Positions 1 to 5,785 of a stretch of 5,785 nt of DNA are shown here, piece after piece. The stretch is from NCBI GenBank assembly GCA_002347925.1, contig DDYL01000170.1, positions 10,243 to 16,027 of the forward strand. The letters run 5' to 3'. Each line of letters begins with the position of its first letter. The stretch's first letter is position 1. This stretch comes from Chloroflexi bacterium UBA2235. Its GTDB lineage: Bacteria; Chloroflexota; UBA11872; UBA12225. The position numbers were made by a program, and so were the translations under genes. The notes below the pieces were generated by a model that had not been told where the DNA came from, made no database searches, and saw nothing but the letters and a program-made list of their open reading frames with translations.

Positions 1-185
1 GTCACGATCATGAAATAGACCGGGAAGAGCAGGAGAAATGACCCGAGGGTGACCAATGCGGTCAGCGATCCAATCCAGATACCTTCCCGCACATTCCGGC
101 GCTGGAAAAAGGGCAATTCCTGTCCCAGTGACCGTGCCGTGGGCGCCACCGTCTTCTTCTCCGTTGGGGAAATCGCAACCGTCAT
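1..185 (-). CDS. Carbohydrate ABC transporter permease, MalG/UgpE type (N-terminal part, runs off the left edge)
   Basis: This is the start of the second inner-membrane permease of a CUT1-type sugar ABC importer. Only 61 codons plus two bases are visible. The protein opens MTVAISPTEKKTVAPT, a polar and partly basic cytoplasmic leader. A first membrane segment follows at about residues 38-60, including LVTLGSFLLLFPVYFMIV; the LFPVYFMIV run is typical of the first helix of MalG-like permeases. The ATG at 185 is preceded by GGAGAG (193-198) with a 7-nt spacer, a good Shine-Dalgarno that supports this start. The gene lies 36 bp after the stop of the MalF-type permease on the same strand, so the two are almost certainly co-transcribed and form the heterodimeric channel. 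The diagnostic EAA loop, which docks the ATPase, would lie beyond the window. Family assignment rests on the leader, the first helix and gene order. The sugar is unknown. Confidence 0.85.
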   Translation of the reverse strand, partial: MTVAISPTEKKTVAPTARSLGQELPFFQRRNVREGIWIGSLTALVTLGSFLLLFPVYFMIV

Positions 186-221
186 GGCATTGCTCTCCGT
201 GCGTGACCTGTCATCCGGCGG

Positions 222-1166
222 TTACCGCACAACGGCTTCATAGAAGACCCAGTGGCGCTGCAACCTGAACGCCATCGCAGTGAATGCGAGCATGATGACG
301 AACAGGACCCATGCCAGTGCATCGGCATATCCCATGTTGGAGATATACGTGAATGCGTTCTGGTAGATCATGAACACCATGAAGTAGGTTGCGTAGTTCG
401 GCCCCCCTTGCGTGATCACGAACGCGTTGGTGAACACTTGGAATGACGAGATGATCGCCAGGATGCCATTGAAGAAAATGACCGGGGAGATGCTTGGCAA
501 GGTGATGTGCCATATCTGGCGGAACTTGCTGGCCCCGTCAAGCTGCGCCGATTCATACAACTGCGTCGGTACACCCTGGATTGAGGCAAGGTAGATCAGC
601 ATCGGACCGCCGAACTGCCAGAGGCTCATGATCACGAAGGTCGGGACCGCCCATTGAGGATCGCTCAACCATTTGGGCAGCATGGACGAGGGCACCCCGA
701 GGTCGTAGAGGAGGCCGTTCACCAACCCGAACTGCGGTTGGAAGATCCAGTTCCACATCAGCGCCACCGGCACTCCGGTCACGATACTTGGCAGGTAGTA
801 GATCGTCCGCCAAGCCGCCATTCCCGGCAGCTTCTCGTTCAGGATCAGCGCCAGGAAGGTGGCGAACCCGACGCTAAGCGGCACCGAAAGGACGGTGTAA
901 TAGGTGGTGACTTGCAGGGATTTCCAGAACAGGCGATCCCTGAACATCACGTCATAGTTCAGCAGGCCGACCCACGTCGGTGGCCAGTTGACCGGATCGT
1001 TGTGCGTCAGGCTCAGGTAGGCAGACGCGATGGTCGGACCACCAGAGAAAAGAATGAACCCTGCGATCCACGGCGAGATCAGCACATAGAACCAGAGCGC
1101 TTCCTTCCGCGCAAGGGCTCCTACGGCCGTGGTCTGCCTCGAACCTGCAACCGCGTCCGCCGCCAT
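222..1166 (-). CDS. Carbohydrate ABC transporter permease, MalF/UgpA type
   Basis: A 314-residue inner-membrane subunit of a CUT1-family sugar importer. It shows about six hydrophobic segments (near residues 24-45, 88-110, 121-143, 173-197, 228-250 and 281-302). The ATPase-docking EAA loop reads YESAQLDGASKFRQIWHITLP at residues 204-224, matching the family pattern EAA-x3-G-x9-I-x-LP. TQGGPNYAT (252-260) is another typical CUT1 permease signature. The frame is open upstream to an ATG at 1304, but I chose the ATG at 1166. It gives the usual family length, has a G-rich run (TTGGGGGCAC) just before it, and lies downstream of the promoter predicted at 1310-1338, whose start site would fall at about 1303. 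The ribosome-binding site is only moderate, so the exact start is less certain than the function. The MalG-type partner follows after 36 bp. The gene upstream on the same strand is a glycogen-debranching-type glucosidase, which suggests import of an alpha-glucan-derived oligosaccharide; that is inference. Confidence 0.93.
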   Translation of the reverse strand: MAADAVAGSRQTTAVGALARKEALWFYVLISPWIAGFILFSGGPTIASAYLSLTHNDPVNWPPTWVGLLNYDVMFRDRLFWKSLQVTTYYTVLSVPLSVGFATFLALILNEKLPGMAAWRTIYYLPSIVTGVPVALMWNWIFQPQFGLVNGLLYDLGVPSSMLPKWLSDPQWAVPTFVIMSLWQFGGPMLIYLASIQGVPTQLYESAQLDGASKFRQIWHITLPSISPVIFFNGILAIISSFQVFTNAFVITQGGPNYATYFMVFMIYQNAFTYISNMGYADALAWVLFVIMLAFTAMAFRLQRHWVFYEAVVR

Positions 1167-1215
1167 GTGCCCCCCAATCGCGAACAACCGGCAGGGCTCC
1201 AGTCGCTCACGCCAC

Positions 1216-1236
1216 GGACCCCCCGGTCCTCGGACC
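1216..1236 (-). other. GC-rich inverted repeat in the permease leader
   Basis: Within the predicted 5' leader of the MalF-type gene the minus strand carries GGTCC-GA-GGACC-GGGG-GGTCC. The middle and last blocks can pair as a 5-bp GC-rich stem with a four-base loop. The first block offers an alternative partner for the middle one, though with a loop of only two bases. No T-run follows, so it does not look like an intrinsic terminator. It ends about 50 nt upstream of the start codon and could affect leader structure, but no known riboswitch class is recognisable. Confidence 0.3.
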
Positions 1237-1309
1237 ATGAGCACGACAAGATGCCGGTTTCGACGACACTGGGTGATCGATCCAAGATCGTCACCAACTT
1301 GCAACTCGT

Positions 1310-1338
1310 ATCGTAGCGTTCGTTAATCGGAACGTCAA
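1310..1338 (-). promoter_or_regulatory. Promoter for the sugar permease genes, with an internal operator-like inverted repeat
   Basis: On the minus strand TTGACG (1333-1338) is followed, after exactly 17 bp, by TACGAT (1310-1315). This fits a housekeeping sigma promoter of the TTGACN / TANNNT style used in actinobacteria. Transcription would start near 1303 and leave a leader of about 137 nt before the permease ATG at 1166. An inverted repeat, CGTTC-N8-GAACG (1317-1334), fills the spacer and overlaps the end of the -35, where a bound repressor would block RNA polymerase. The site lies in the 216-bp gap after the debranching enzyme, so the permeases can be expressed separately from it. The promoter is called from sequence only, and the regulator is unknown. 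Confidence 0.55.
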
Positions 1339-1382
1339 ACACTCGTGGAAGGTGCGGACCTCCGTCCAATACGTCATCGATG

Positions 1383-3665
1383 TCACGCGAGTGGTGTCGA
1401 CGCGATCCACGCCCGCCCAACCTCGGCCACACTCCACGCTTGCGCAATCGACCCGCGCGCCGTGTGCGGGGCATCGCCATCGAATATTTCGCTGATCGTG
1501 CCCACTCCAGCGTCATCCCAGAGATGTTCCCTCAGGGGCGAAAGCAGGGCGCGTGCCCCGGTCTCGTGGCTAAGCATCCAGGCATCCACCATCGGCCCGA
1601 GGAGCCACGCCCAGGCTGTCCCCCGGTGGTAGGCACTGTCCCTGGTTTCGGCGGTTCCTGAACATTTGCCCCGGTACCGCGGATCGGCAGGGGTGAGGGT
1701 GCGGACGCCCCGTGGGGTCCAGAGGTGCGCCCGAACTGTTTCTGTCACCTGACGGCGCTGGGTTCGGGTCAATGGGGTCGCCGGTAGTGCCGCCGCGATC
1801 AACTGGTTTGGACGCAGGGATGCGTCATTGCCCTGTGGTCCATCGATTACGTCGAGCAAGTAGCCGGTGGTGCCGTCGACGCGATGCCAACCACCGGTGG
1901 TTGGGCCGCACCAGAAGCGGCGTTGGAAACTCTCCGACGCACGGGTTCTTGCGACCCGGTAACGATCCGCACCCTGCCGGTCGCCGCGCCCGTCGGCCCA
2001 TTGCGACATCAGGGAAAGGGCGTGGATCCAGAGTGCATTCACCTCAACTGGCTTTCCGGCCCTTGGCGTCTGGTCGATGCCGTCGACCCGGGCATCCATC
2101 CAGGTAAGTTGCCCGTCGCTGCACCGGACAAGTCCGTCGGCCGGATCGACACCGATTCCATGTCGGGTGCCAGCCGTGTGGCATTCAATGATCTCGGTCA
2201 GGACCGGCCACAGACTGTCGACCAGCGCCCCGCCCGCCATCGTGTCAATCCGGTCGATGGCATGGATGAACCAGAGGGTCGCATCCACGGTGTTGTAATC
2301 GCCTTCGCCCAATTGGGCGCCGCTGTCTGGAAACCGGTTCGGCAACATGCCTCGGTTCACGACCCGTGCCCAGGCACCCAGGACTTCGCATGCCTCCGCG
2401 ACCCGTCCGGTGAGTTGTGTCAAGCCCGGCAGCGCGATCATCGTGTCGCGCCCCCAATCGCCGAACCAGTGGTAGCCCGCAATCACGGTGCGACCGGTGC
2501 TGGCCCCACTCCCGTGGCGATCACTGAAGTTCCGGACCACAATGAAGTCGTTTGCAGCCCGGCGGAGCTGCTCGAGGAACCGGGAGTCAGCGTCACCTTG
2601 AACCTGTCCGACGCTTGCGCTTGGCGGTTCAATTGTGAGCGAAGCGGCCACAGAAACCCGGCGGGGTGGTGAGGCGGTGCGGCGCGTGACAACCGTTCGA
2701 CCAGCCCCAGGCGCCGGATTGGGCGCCGCACCAATCGCCGCGACAGTGGCCGTAACGGTCAGTGCCTGGCCTTCCTGCATTGTCGTTGAAAGTGTGCCGA
2801 CGCAGTACAGGTCCTCCACATGATCGAATCCCCGGGCTCGTTCCTCCCGGTGCAGGAAGTTCCACCACCATCCAGCTGACGAACTGTCCCAGTTCCAAGT
2901 GGCGCCGCGCGGTGGGGTCGCTACCAGATGCCAGGACGGCGCGTGTTGATGCGCGCGGACGTCAATCACCGCATGGTCTTGCGCGGAACGAGCATCTAAA
3001 TACGGTGGTGAAGTGTGGCTTTTTCGCACTGGACTGATCTCGAAGTGCCAGTCGCCATTTCCACGCCATTCCGCGTGGAAGTCCCTCGAAGTGGCCAAGG
3101 GTCGAATTTGGAGGGTCGCAGATGGCACACCCAGCAATGTCCACGAGATGTGAGTCGCACTCGCGTGATGGCCAGATGCATCAGCAACTGGGTTGGAGGT
3201 ATCGCACCAGATCTGTCGTTCAATTTGTCCACCCGAACCGATGTCCCATATCCAGGTGGGGCGTCCGTCAATCAGTTCGAATGACCGGAGATGATCCAAG
3301 CCACGCGGGTGGATGGTGCCGTCCTCGAACTCGTGGCTGGAAAGGCTCACGGGCGTTGCACCTGCCACGCCCGAGACCAGTTCATCAAGGTGAGAGAGAA
3401 GCACATGCCTCCCAAGAGGTGGAGCGAGGGGTGCCACAAGCAGTCCGTGATACCTGCGTGTGTGTGGACCCGGAACCGACCCACTCGCGTAACCGCCTAG
3501 TCCGTCGGTGACAAGCCATTCGCGTGTCAGGCACTGGTCAAGTGGCACGCCATCCGACGGTACCGAAACATGCTCACGCGCAAATCCGCCCTCGTCGTCA
3601 GTGGAAACAGGGGCGGGGCCAAGAGACGCCGAGACTGCTGGTGATTTCATTGAACGGCTTGCCAT
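1383..3665 (-). CDS. Glycogen debranching enzyme / amylo-alpha-1,6-glucosidase, bacterial-archaeal type (GH133-like)
   Basis: A predicted cytoplasmic glucosidase of 760 residues that removes alpha-1,6-linked branch glucose from glycogen-like glucans. The N-terminal GDE domain (about 45-300) opens with REWLVTDGLGGYASGSVPG and then TRRYHGLLVA (about 48-78), the hallmark of this family. A Pro/Ala/Arg-rich linker follows (about 312-357). The C-terminal (alpha/alpha)6-type GDE_C domain has GYHWFGDWGRDTMIALPGL (397-415), NTVDATLWF (458-466), LTWMDARVDG (520-529), PVEVNALW (539-546), RGTAWAWLLGP (681-691) and SEIFDGDAP (725-733). The acidic residues in GDWGRD and SEIFDGD are the likely catalytic carboxylates by analogy with related clans. 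The frame is open to an ATG at 3707, but the ATG at 3665 has an excellent GGAGGG (3673-3678) 7 nt upstream and lies below the likely start site of transcription, so it is preferred. An ATG at 3650 is possible but less supported. There is no signal peptide. The neighbouring sugar permeases suggest it acts on imported glucan fragments. It is somewhat longer than I would expect for the family, because of the linker and N-terminal leader. Confidence 0.93.
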   Translation of the reverse strand: MASRSMKSPAVSASLGPAPVSTDDEGGFAREHVSVPSDGVPLDQCLTREWLVTDGLGGYASGSVPGPHTRRYHGLLVAPLAPPLGRHVLLSHLDELVSGVAGATPVSLSSHEFEDGTIHPRGLDHLRSFELIDGRPTWIWDIGSGGQIERQIWCDTSNPVADASGHHASATHISWTLLGVPSATLQIRPLATSRDFHAEWRGNGDWHFEISPVRKSHTSPPYLDARSAQDHAVIDVRAHQHAPSWHLVATPPRGATWNWDSSSAGWWWNFLHREERARGFDHVEDLYCVGTLSTTMQEGQALTVTATVAAIGAAPNPAPGAGRTVVTRRTASPPRRVSVAASLTIEPPSASVGQVQGDADSRFLEQLRRAANDFIVVRNFSDRHGSGASTGRTVIAGYHWFGDWGRDTMIALPGLTQLTGRVAEACEVLGAWARVVNRGMLPNRFPDSGAQLGEGDYNTVDATLWFIHAIDRIDTMAGGALVDSLWPVLTEIIECHTAGTRHGIGVDPADGLVRCSDGQLTWMDARVDGIDQTPRAGKPVEVNALWIHALSLMSQWADGRGDRQGADRYRVARTRASESFQRRFWCGPTTGGWHRVDGTTGYLLDVIDGPQGNDASLRPNQLIAAALPATPLTRTQRRQVTETVRAHLWTPRGVRTLTPADPRYRGKCSGTAETRDSAYHRGTAWAWLLGPMVDAWMLSHETGARALLSPLREHLWDDAGVGTISEIFDGDAPHTARGSIAQAWSVAEVGRAWIASTPLA

Positions 3666-3711
3666 CCACGTTCCCTCCGCTAATGGCAGTCGGGGCTTCA
3701 CCGCCAACCTG

Positions 3712-3744
3712 ATCGTATCGCGGTTCCGTCAATTACGCTGACGG
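3712..3744 (-). promoter_or_regulatory. Probable promoter of the debranching enzyme with an inverted repeat over the -35 region
   Basis: TACGAT on the minus strand (3712-3717) repeats the -10 hexamer of the permease promoter. It would start transcription about 40 nt before the ATG at 3665, just ahead of its ribosome-binding site. No good -35 sits at 17 bp (it would be CAGCGT), and the nearby TTGACG (3727-3732) is only 9 bp from the -10. Instead a 19-bp inverted repeat, CCGTCA-N7-TGACGG (3726-3744), covers that position. A poor -35 beneath a regulator-like site fits an activator-dependent promoter, but a repressor site is equally possible. Confidence 0.4.
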
Positions 3745-3751
3745 TGGCCGT

Positions 3752-3804
3752 TCCATGGACTTCAGTGACTTGAGTATCCTGATGCCAAGCGAGGCGTCCA
3801 TGGA
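3752..3804. repeat. Two copies of the 8-bp palindrome TCCATGGA
   Basis: TCCATGGA occurs at 3752-3759 and again at 3797-3804, with centres 45 bp apart, roughly four helical turns, in the divergent intergenic region. Some flanking bases are shared too (TCCATGGAC-TTCAG and TCCATGGAT-CAG). The spacing would allow a regulator to bind both sites on similar faces. Short palindromes of this size can arise by chance, so this is a weak call. Confidence 0.25.
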
Positions 3805-3823
3805 TCAGGTGGGGCTTTGTGAG

Positions 3824-3934
3824 GAACGAACATGTAAATCCGGTTGGACTGGGGAGCGCAGCGAGGGGTGTGGCAGCGAAGCGAACACATAAATCCGGCG
3901 GGGTGAGGTGGTAGTGTGGGAGCGAAGCGAGGGG
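3824..3934. repeat. Short degenerate intergenic repeat array (GAGCGAAGCGAG and CGAACA-TAAATCCGG units)
   Basis: Two interleaved motifs recur here. Unit A is CGAACA-NN-TAAATCCGG: the copies at 3826-3843 and 3881-3898 agree at 15 of 18 bases. Unit B is GGGAGCGAAGCGAGGGG: the copies at 3852-3868 and 3918-3934 agree at 16 of 17 bases. A variant, GTGTGGCAGCGAAGCGA (3868-3884), matches 3914-3930 at 16 of 17. The array is a partial duplication in non-coding DNA that stops a few bases before the rightward gene, and the GAGGGG ending the last copy is the likely ribosome-binding site for the ATG at 3939. I cannot assign it to a named repeat family. No transposase or terminator is associated. Confidence 0.6.
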
Positions 3935-3938
3935 CGGA

Positions 3939-5785
3939 ATGCAGATTGGAACGTCCGGTCACACGGTGATCATTGGAGCTGGGGTGATCGGCGCGGCGAT
4001 TGGCCAGTCGCTTGTCTCTCGCGGACAGTCCGTGACCGTTGTCGAGCGGGGATTGATCGCCGCAAAGCCCGGTGCATCCGGTGCCTCGGCGGCGCTGTTG
4101 GAGCCGTTGGCCGGGGCACATCCCGAACTCCGGGACACGGCACAGCGAGCCCTTGCCCGCCTGCCCGGGTTATGCCGTGATCTGCTCGCTGATACCGGGA
4201 TTGACCCGCAATGGTCACGGCCGGGGAGCATGGTGCTTGCTTCGCGCGAACGCGATGCGACGTGGTTGCGCACCTTCCGGATGCCTATGTTCCACGAGAT
4301 TGGCGAACCGGTGGAGTGGCTGACCGGGCATCAGGCGCGGGTCATCGAGCCGGCTATCGGCAGCCATGTGGTGGGTGCACTGCGCATCCCCTCCACCCAA
4401 AGCGTGCATGCACCCGGCTATGTCCGCGCCCTCATCGCCGATGTCACCCGCCGTGGTGGCGTCGTCCTTGCAGAGACCGTTGTCACCGGTTTTCGACGCG
4501 ACGGACTGACGGTGCGTGCCGTCGTCACCTCAGTCGGGGAGATCCTGTGTGACCGGGTCGTGATCGCCTGCGGCGCGTGGTCGGGACAGGTGGCCTCGCT
4601 CCTTGGCAATGACGTTCCGGCCGTGCCGATCTCTCCACAGCGAGGCCAGATCCTCGCGATCGCCCCGACTGGCGGTGCGCCCCGTGTCTCCCATGTCCTC
4701 CACGGTGCCGGAGGATATGCGGTGCCCAAGCCGAATGGAACCGTCCTTGTCGGGGCAACCCATGACAATGTCGGCTTTGACCAGTCACTCACGCCTGAGG
4801 GCTTCCGGTTCCTCGGGACCCTCGCGCATGACCTGGTCCCGGGCATCGCTGATGAACCAGTTCGTCATGTGTGGGCCGGGTTCCGTCCGATCTGGGAGGG
4901 CTCCGGTCCCCCGCCCGTCGGGCCGCTGCCGGGCACAGAAAATGTCATCATCGCTGCCGGGTACGGCGCAATTGGCCCGACAGGTGCGACGAGAGCGGAG
5001 AGTGGACGGGCAGGGATGCCCGCGGACCAGGTGCGCCGCCGTCCCGTTGCGCCCATCCGTTCCACCACCATGCGCAATCAATGGAATGACGCCGACCTAG
5101 CCCGTCTCCCGGATTTCGATGGCCTGCTGTATGCCTCGCGGTTGACCGGTGCAGATACCGATCTTGTCGTCTGGGGCGGGGGGAATACCTCCGTCAAGCG
5201 GACCGAGACGGATTTCCGTGGTCGGTCTGTTCGAGTGCTCCGCGTCAAGGGTTCAGGATCAGACCTGAAGTCGATGCAAGTCAGGGACTTCCCCGGGGTG
5301 AGGCTTGAAGACGTCATGCCCCTGCGTGATCGCCTGGCCATGGATGACGCCGAGATGGTTGCGTATCTCGGTCAGTCGCTCATGGAACCCGGTTCAGCCC
5401 GGCCCAGTATTGAGACGCTGCTTCATGCCTTTCTTCCCGCGACGTTCATCATTCACACGCACGCGGATGCCATCCTGGCCTTGACGAATACTCCGCACGG
5501 GGAGCGATGGGTCCACGAGGCCCTTGGCCCCGGGTTTCTCTGGATCCCGTACGTGCGACCCGGGTTCGGGCTGTCGCATCTTGTGGCTTCAGCAGTCGAG
5601 GCACATCCCGGAGCTGCAGGCGTGGTGCTCGAGAAGCACGGTCTGGTGACGTGGGGTGAGACGGCACGCGAGGCCTACGACGCCACAATATCGGCGTGCA
5701 CTGCGGCCGAGGCCTTCGTCGACGCGAGACGGACGGCGCCCGTTGGCACCCTGCCTCGGCCCCGGCCCGTGGTCGGGAACAGCGC
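3939..5785 (+). CDS. FAD-dependent DAO-family oxidoreductase fused in frame to a class II (rhamnulose-1-phosphate type) aldolase; runs off the right edge
   Basis: The frame from the ATG at 3939 stays open for 615 codons to the window end. Residues 1 to about 355 form a DAO-family flavoenzyme (glycine/sarcosine oxidase or D-amino-acid dehydrogenase relatives). The dinucleotide-binding strand is VIIGAGVIGAA (10-20) and the first Rossmann unit ends at VTVVER (32-37). GASGASAALLEPLAG (45-59) corresponds to the FAD-contacting loop. VVIACGAWS (207-215) precedes the substrate domain, and AGFRPIWEGSGPPPVGPLPG with IIAAGYGAIG (313-346) is the usual C-terminal FAD signature. Residues about 356-377 (ending PADQVRRRPVAPIRSTT) resemble an ordinary C-terminal tail, but no stop follows and the frame enters an aldolase at M378. 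GAGGGG (3929-3934), 4 nt before the ATG, is the likely ribosome-binding site. The flavin domain would oxidise an amine or amino acid; its substrate cannot be named. The layout could be a true fusion, or two genes joined by a mutated stop or a sequencing or assembly error. Confidence 0.8.
   Translation, partial: MQIGTSGHTVIIGAGVIGAAIGQSLVSRGQSVTVVERGLIAAKPGASGASAALLEPLAGAHPELRDTAQRALARLPGLCRDLLADTGIDPQWSRPGSMVLASRERDATWLRTFRMPMFHEIGEPVEWLTGHQARVIEPAIGSHVVGALRIPSTQSVHAPGYVRALIADVTRRGGVVLAETVVTGFRRDGLTVRAVVTSVGEILCDRVVIACGAWSGQVASLLGNDVPAVPISPQRGQILAIAPTGGAPRVSHVLHGAGGYAVPKPNGTVLVGATHDNVGFDQSLTPEGFRFLGTLAHDLVPGIADEPVRHVWAGFRPIWEGSGPPPVGPLPGTENVIIAAGYGAIGPTGATRAESGRAGMPADQVRRRPVAPIRSTTMRNQWNDADLARLPDFDGLLYASRLTGADTDLVVWGGGNTSVKRTETDFRGRSVRVLRVKGSGSDLKSMQVRDFPGVRLEDVMPLRDRLAMDDAEMVAYLGQSLMEPGSARPSIETLLHAFLPATFIIHTHADAILALTNTPHGERWVHEALGPGFLWIPYVRPGFGLSHLVASAVEAHPGAAGVVLEKHGLVTWGETAREAYDATISACTAAEAFVDARRTAPVGTLPRPRPVVGNS
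5070..5785 (+). other. Class II aldolase module, N-terminal part of a rhamnulose-1-phosphate aldolase/short-chain dehydrogenase-like enzyme (partial)
   Basis: From M378 of the preceding reading frame the sequence is a zinc-dependent class II aldolase. In the related bifunctional enzymes this part cleaves rhamnulose-1-phosphate to dihydroxyacetone phosphate and lactaldehyde, and a following short-chain dehydrogenase domain oxidises the lactaldehyde. Visible motifs are MRNQWNDADLARL (usual start of the family), VVWGGGNTSVK (410-420) and VKGSGSDL (436-443), which form the phosphate-binding loops. RPSIETLLHAFLP (488-500) probably holds the catalytic Glu. HTHADAI (506-512) and EKHGLVTWG (565-573) supply the expected three zinc-binding His residues. 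Only about 238 residues are visible; the rest of the aldolase and any dehydrogenase domain would lie to the right. If this is a separate gene it should start at 5070, which has no Shine-Dalgarno, or at the in-frame ATG at 5016, which follows a purine-rich stretch. Substrate preference is inferred from the family only. Confidence 0.82.

Noticed and set aside
1167..1304. 46-residue N-terminal extension of the MalF-type permease, from an upstream ATG at 1304
   Set aside because: It resembles no permease leader, contains no membrane segment, and would begin at or before the predicted transcription start. The ATG at 1166 gives the usual family length.
654..1316. 220-codon open frame on the plus strand
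   Set aside because: It is antisense to the permease with its clear EAA loop, has a low-complexity His/Arg/Gln-rich translation, and matches no family.
1340..1382. Intrinsic terminator after the debranching enzyme
   Set aside because: Only a 4-bp GGAC-GTCC stem is present and no T-run follows, so read-through into the permease genes cannot be excluded.
1884..2672. 262-codon open frame on the plus strand
   Set aside because: It lies wholly antisense to the well-supported debranching enzyme and shows no recognisable motif; such frames are expected opposite high-GC genes.
3666..3707. Upstream ATG at 3707 for the debranching enzyme
   Set aside because: The ATG at 3665 has a strong GGAGGG at 7 nt, which the upstream one lacks, and the likely -10 at 3712-3717 would place the transcript start near 3705.
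3840..3938. Plus-strand promoter for the oxidoreductase gene (for example TATCCT at 3775-3780 or TAGTGT at 3912-3917)
   Set aside because: Neither candidate has an acceptable -35 at 16-18 bp, so no promoter is called, although one probably exists in this divergent gap.
3762..4121. 119-codon minus-strand frame across the repeat region and the oxidoreductase start
   Set aside because: It overlaps the conserved Rossmann motif of the plus-strand gene and translates the repeat array. No family is recognisable and no convincing ribosome-binding site was seen.

Overview
This is a high-GC bacterial window whose gene families and promoter style (TTGACG / TACGAT, GGAG-type ribosome-binding sites) fit an actinomycete-like organism. 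No rRNA or other taxonomic marker is present, so that placement is an inference. No RNA gene, insertion sequence or CRISPR array was found.

Left block, minus strand, read right to left: a bacterial/archaeal-type glycogen debranching enzyme (GH133-like, 3665 to 1383), a 216-bp gap holding a good promoter with an embedded inverted repeat, a MalF/UgpA-type sugar ABC permease (1166 to 222), and 36 bp later the first 61 codons of its MalG/UgpE-type partner (185, running off the left edge). Together they suggest uptake and intracellular debranching of an oligo- or polysaccharide. The substrate-binding protein and ATPase are not in the window, so the substrate cannot be named.

Middle, 3666-3938: a divergent regulatory region. 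It carries the debranching-enzyme promoter with an inverted repeat at its -35, two copies of an 8-bp palindrome, and a short degenerate repeat array built on GAGCGAAGCGAG. The last array copy ends in the likely ribosome-binding site of the rightward gene.

Right block, plus strand, 3939 to the right edge: one uninterrupted reading frame of at least 615 codons. It starts as a DAO-family FAD-dependent amine/amino-acid oxidoreductase (residues 1 to about 377) and continues, with no stop codon and no frame change, into the N-terminal class II aldolase part of a rhamnulose-1-phosphate aldolase/short-chain dehydrogenase type enzyme (residues 378 to 615 and beyond). The second start has no Shine-Dalgarno sequence of its own. 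This apparent oxidoreductase-aldolase fusion is the most unusual item here. It may be a real multidomain enzyme, or two genes joined by a lost stop or by a sequence or assembly error.
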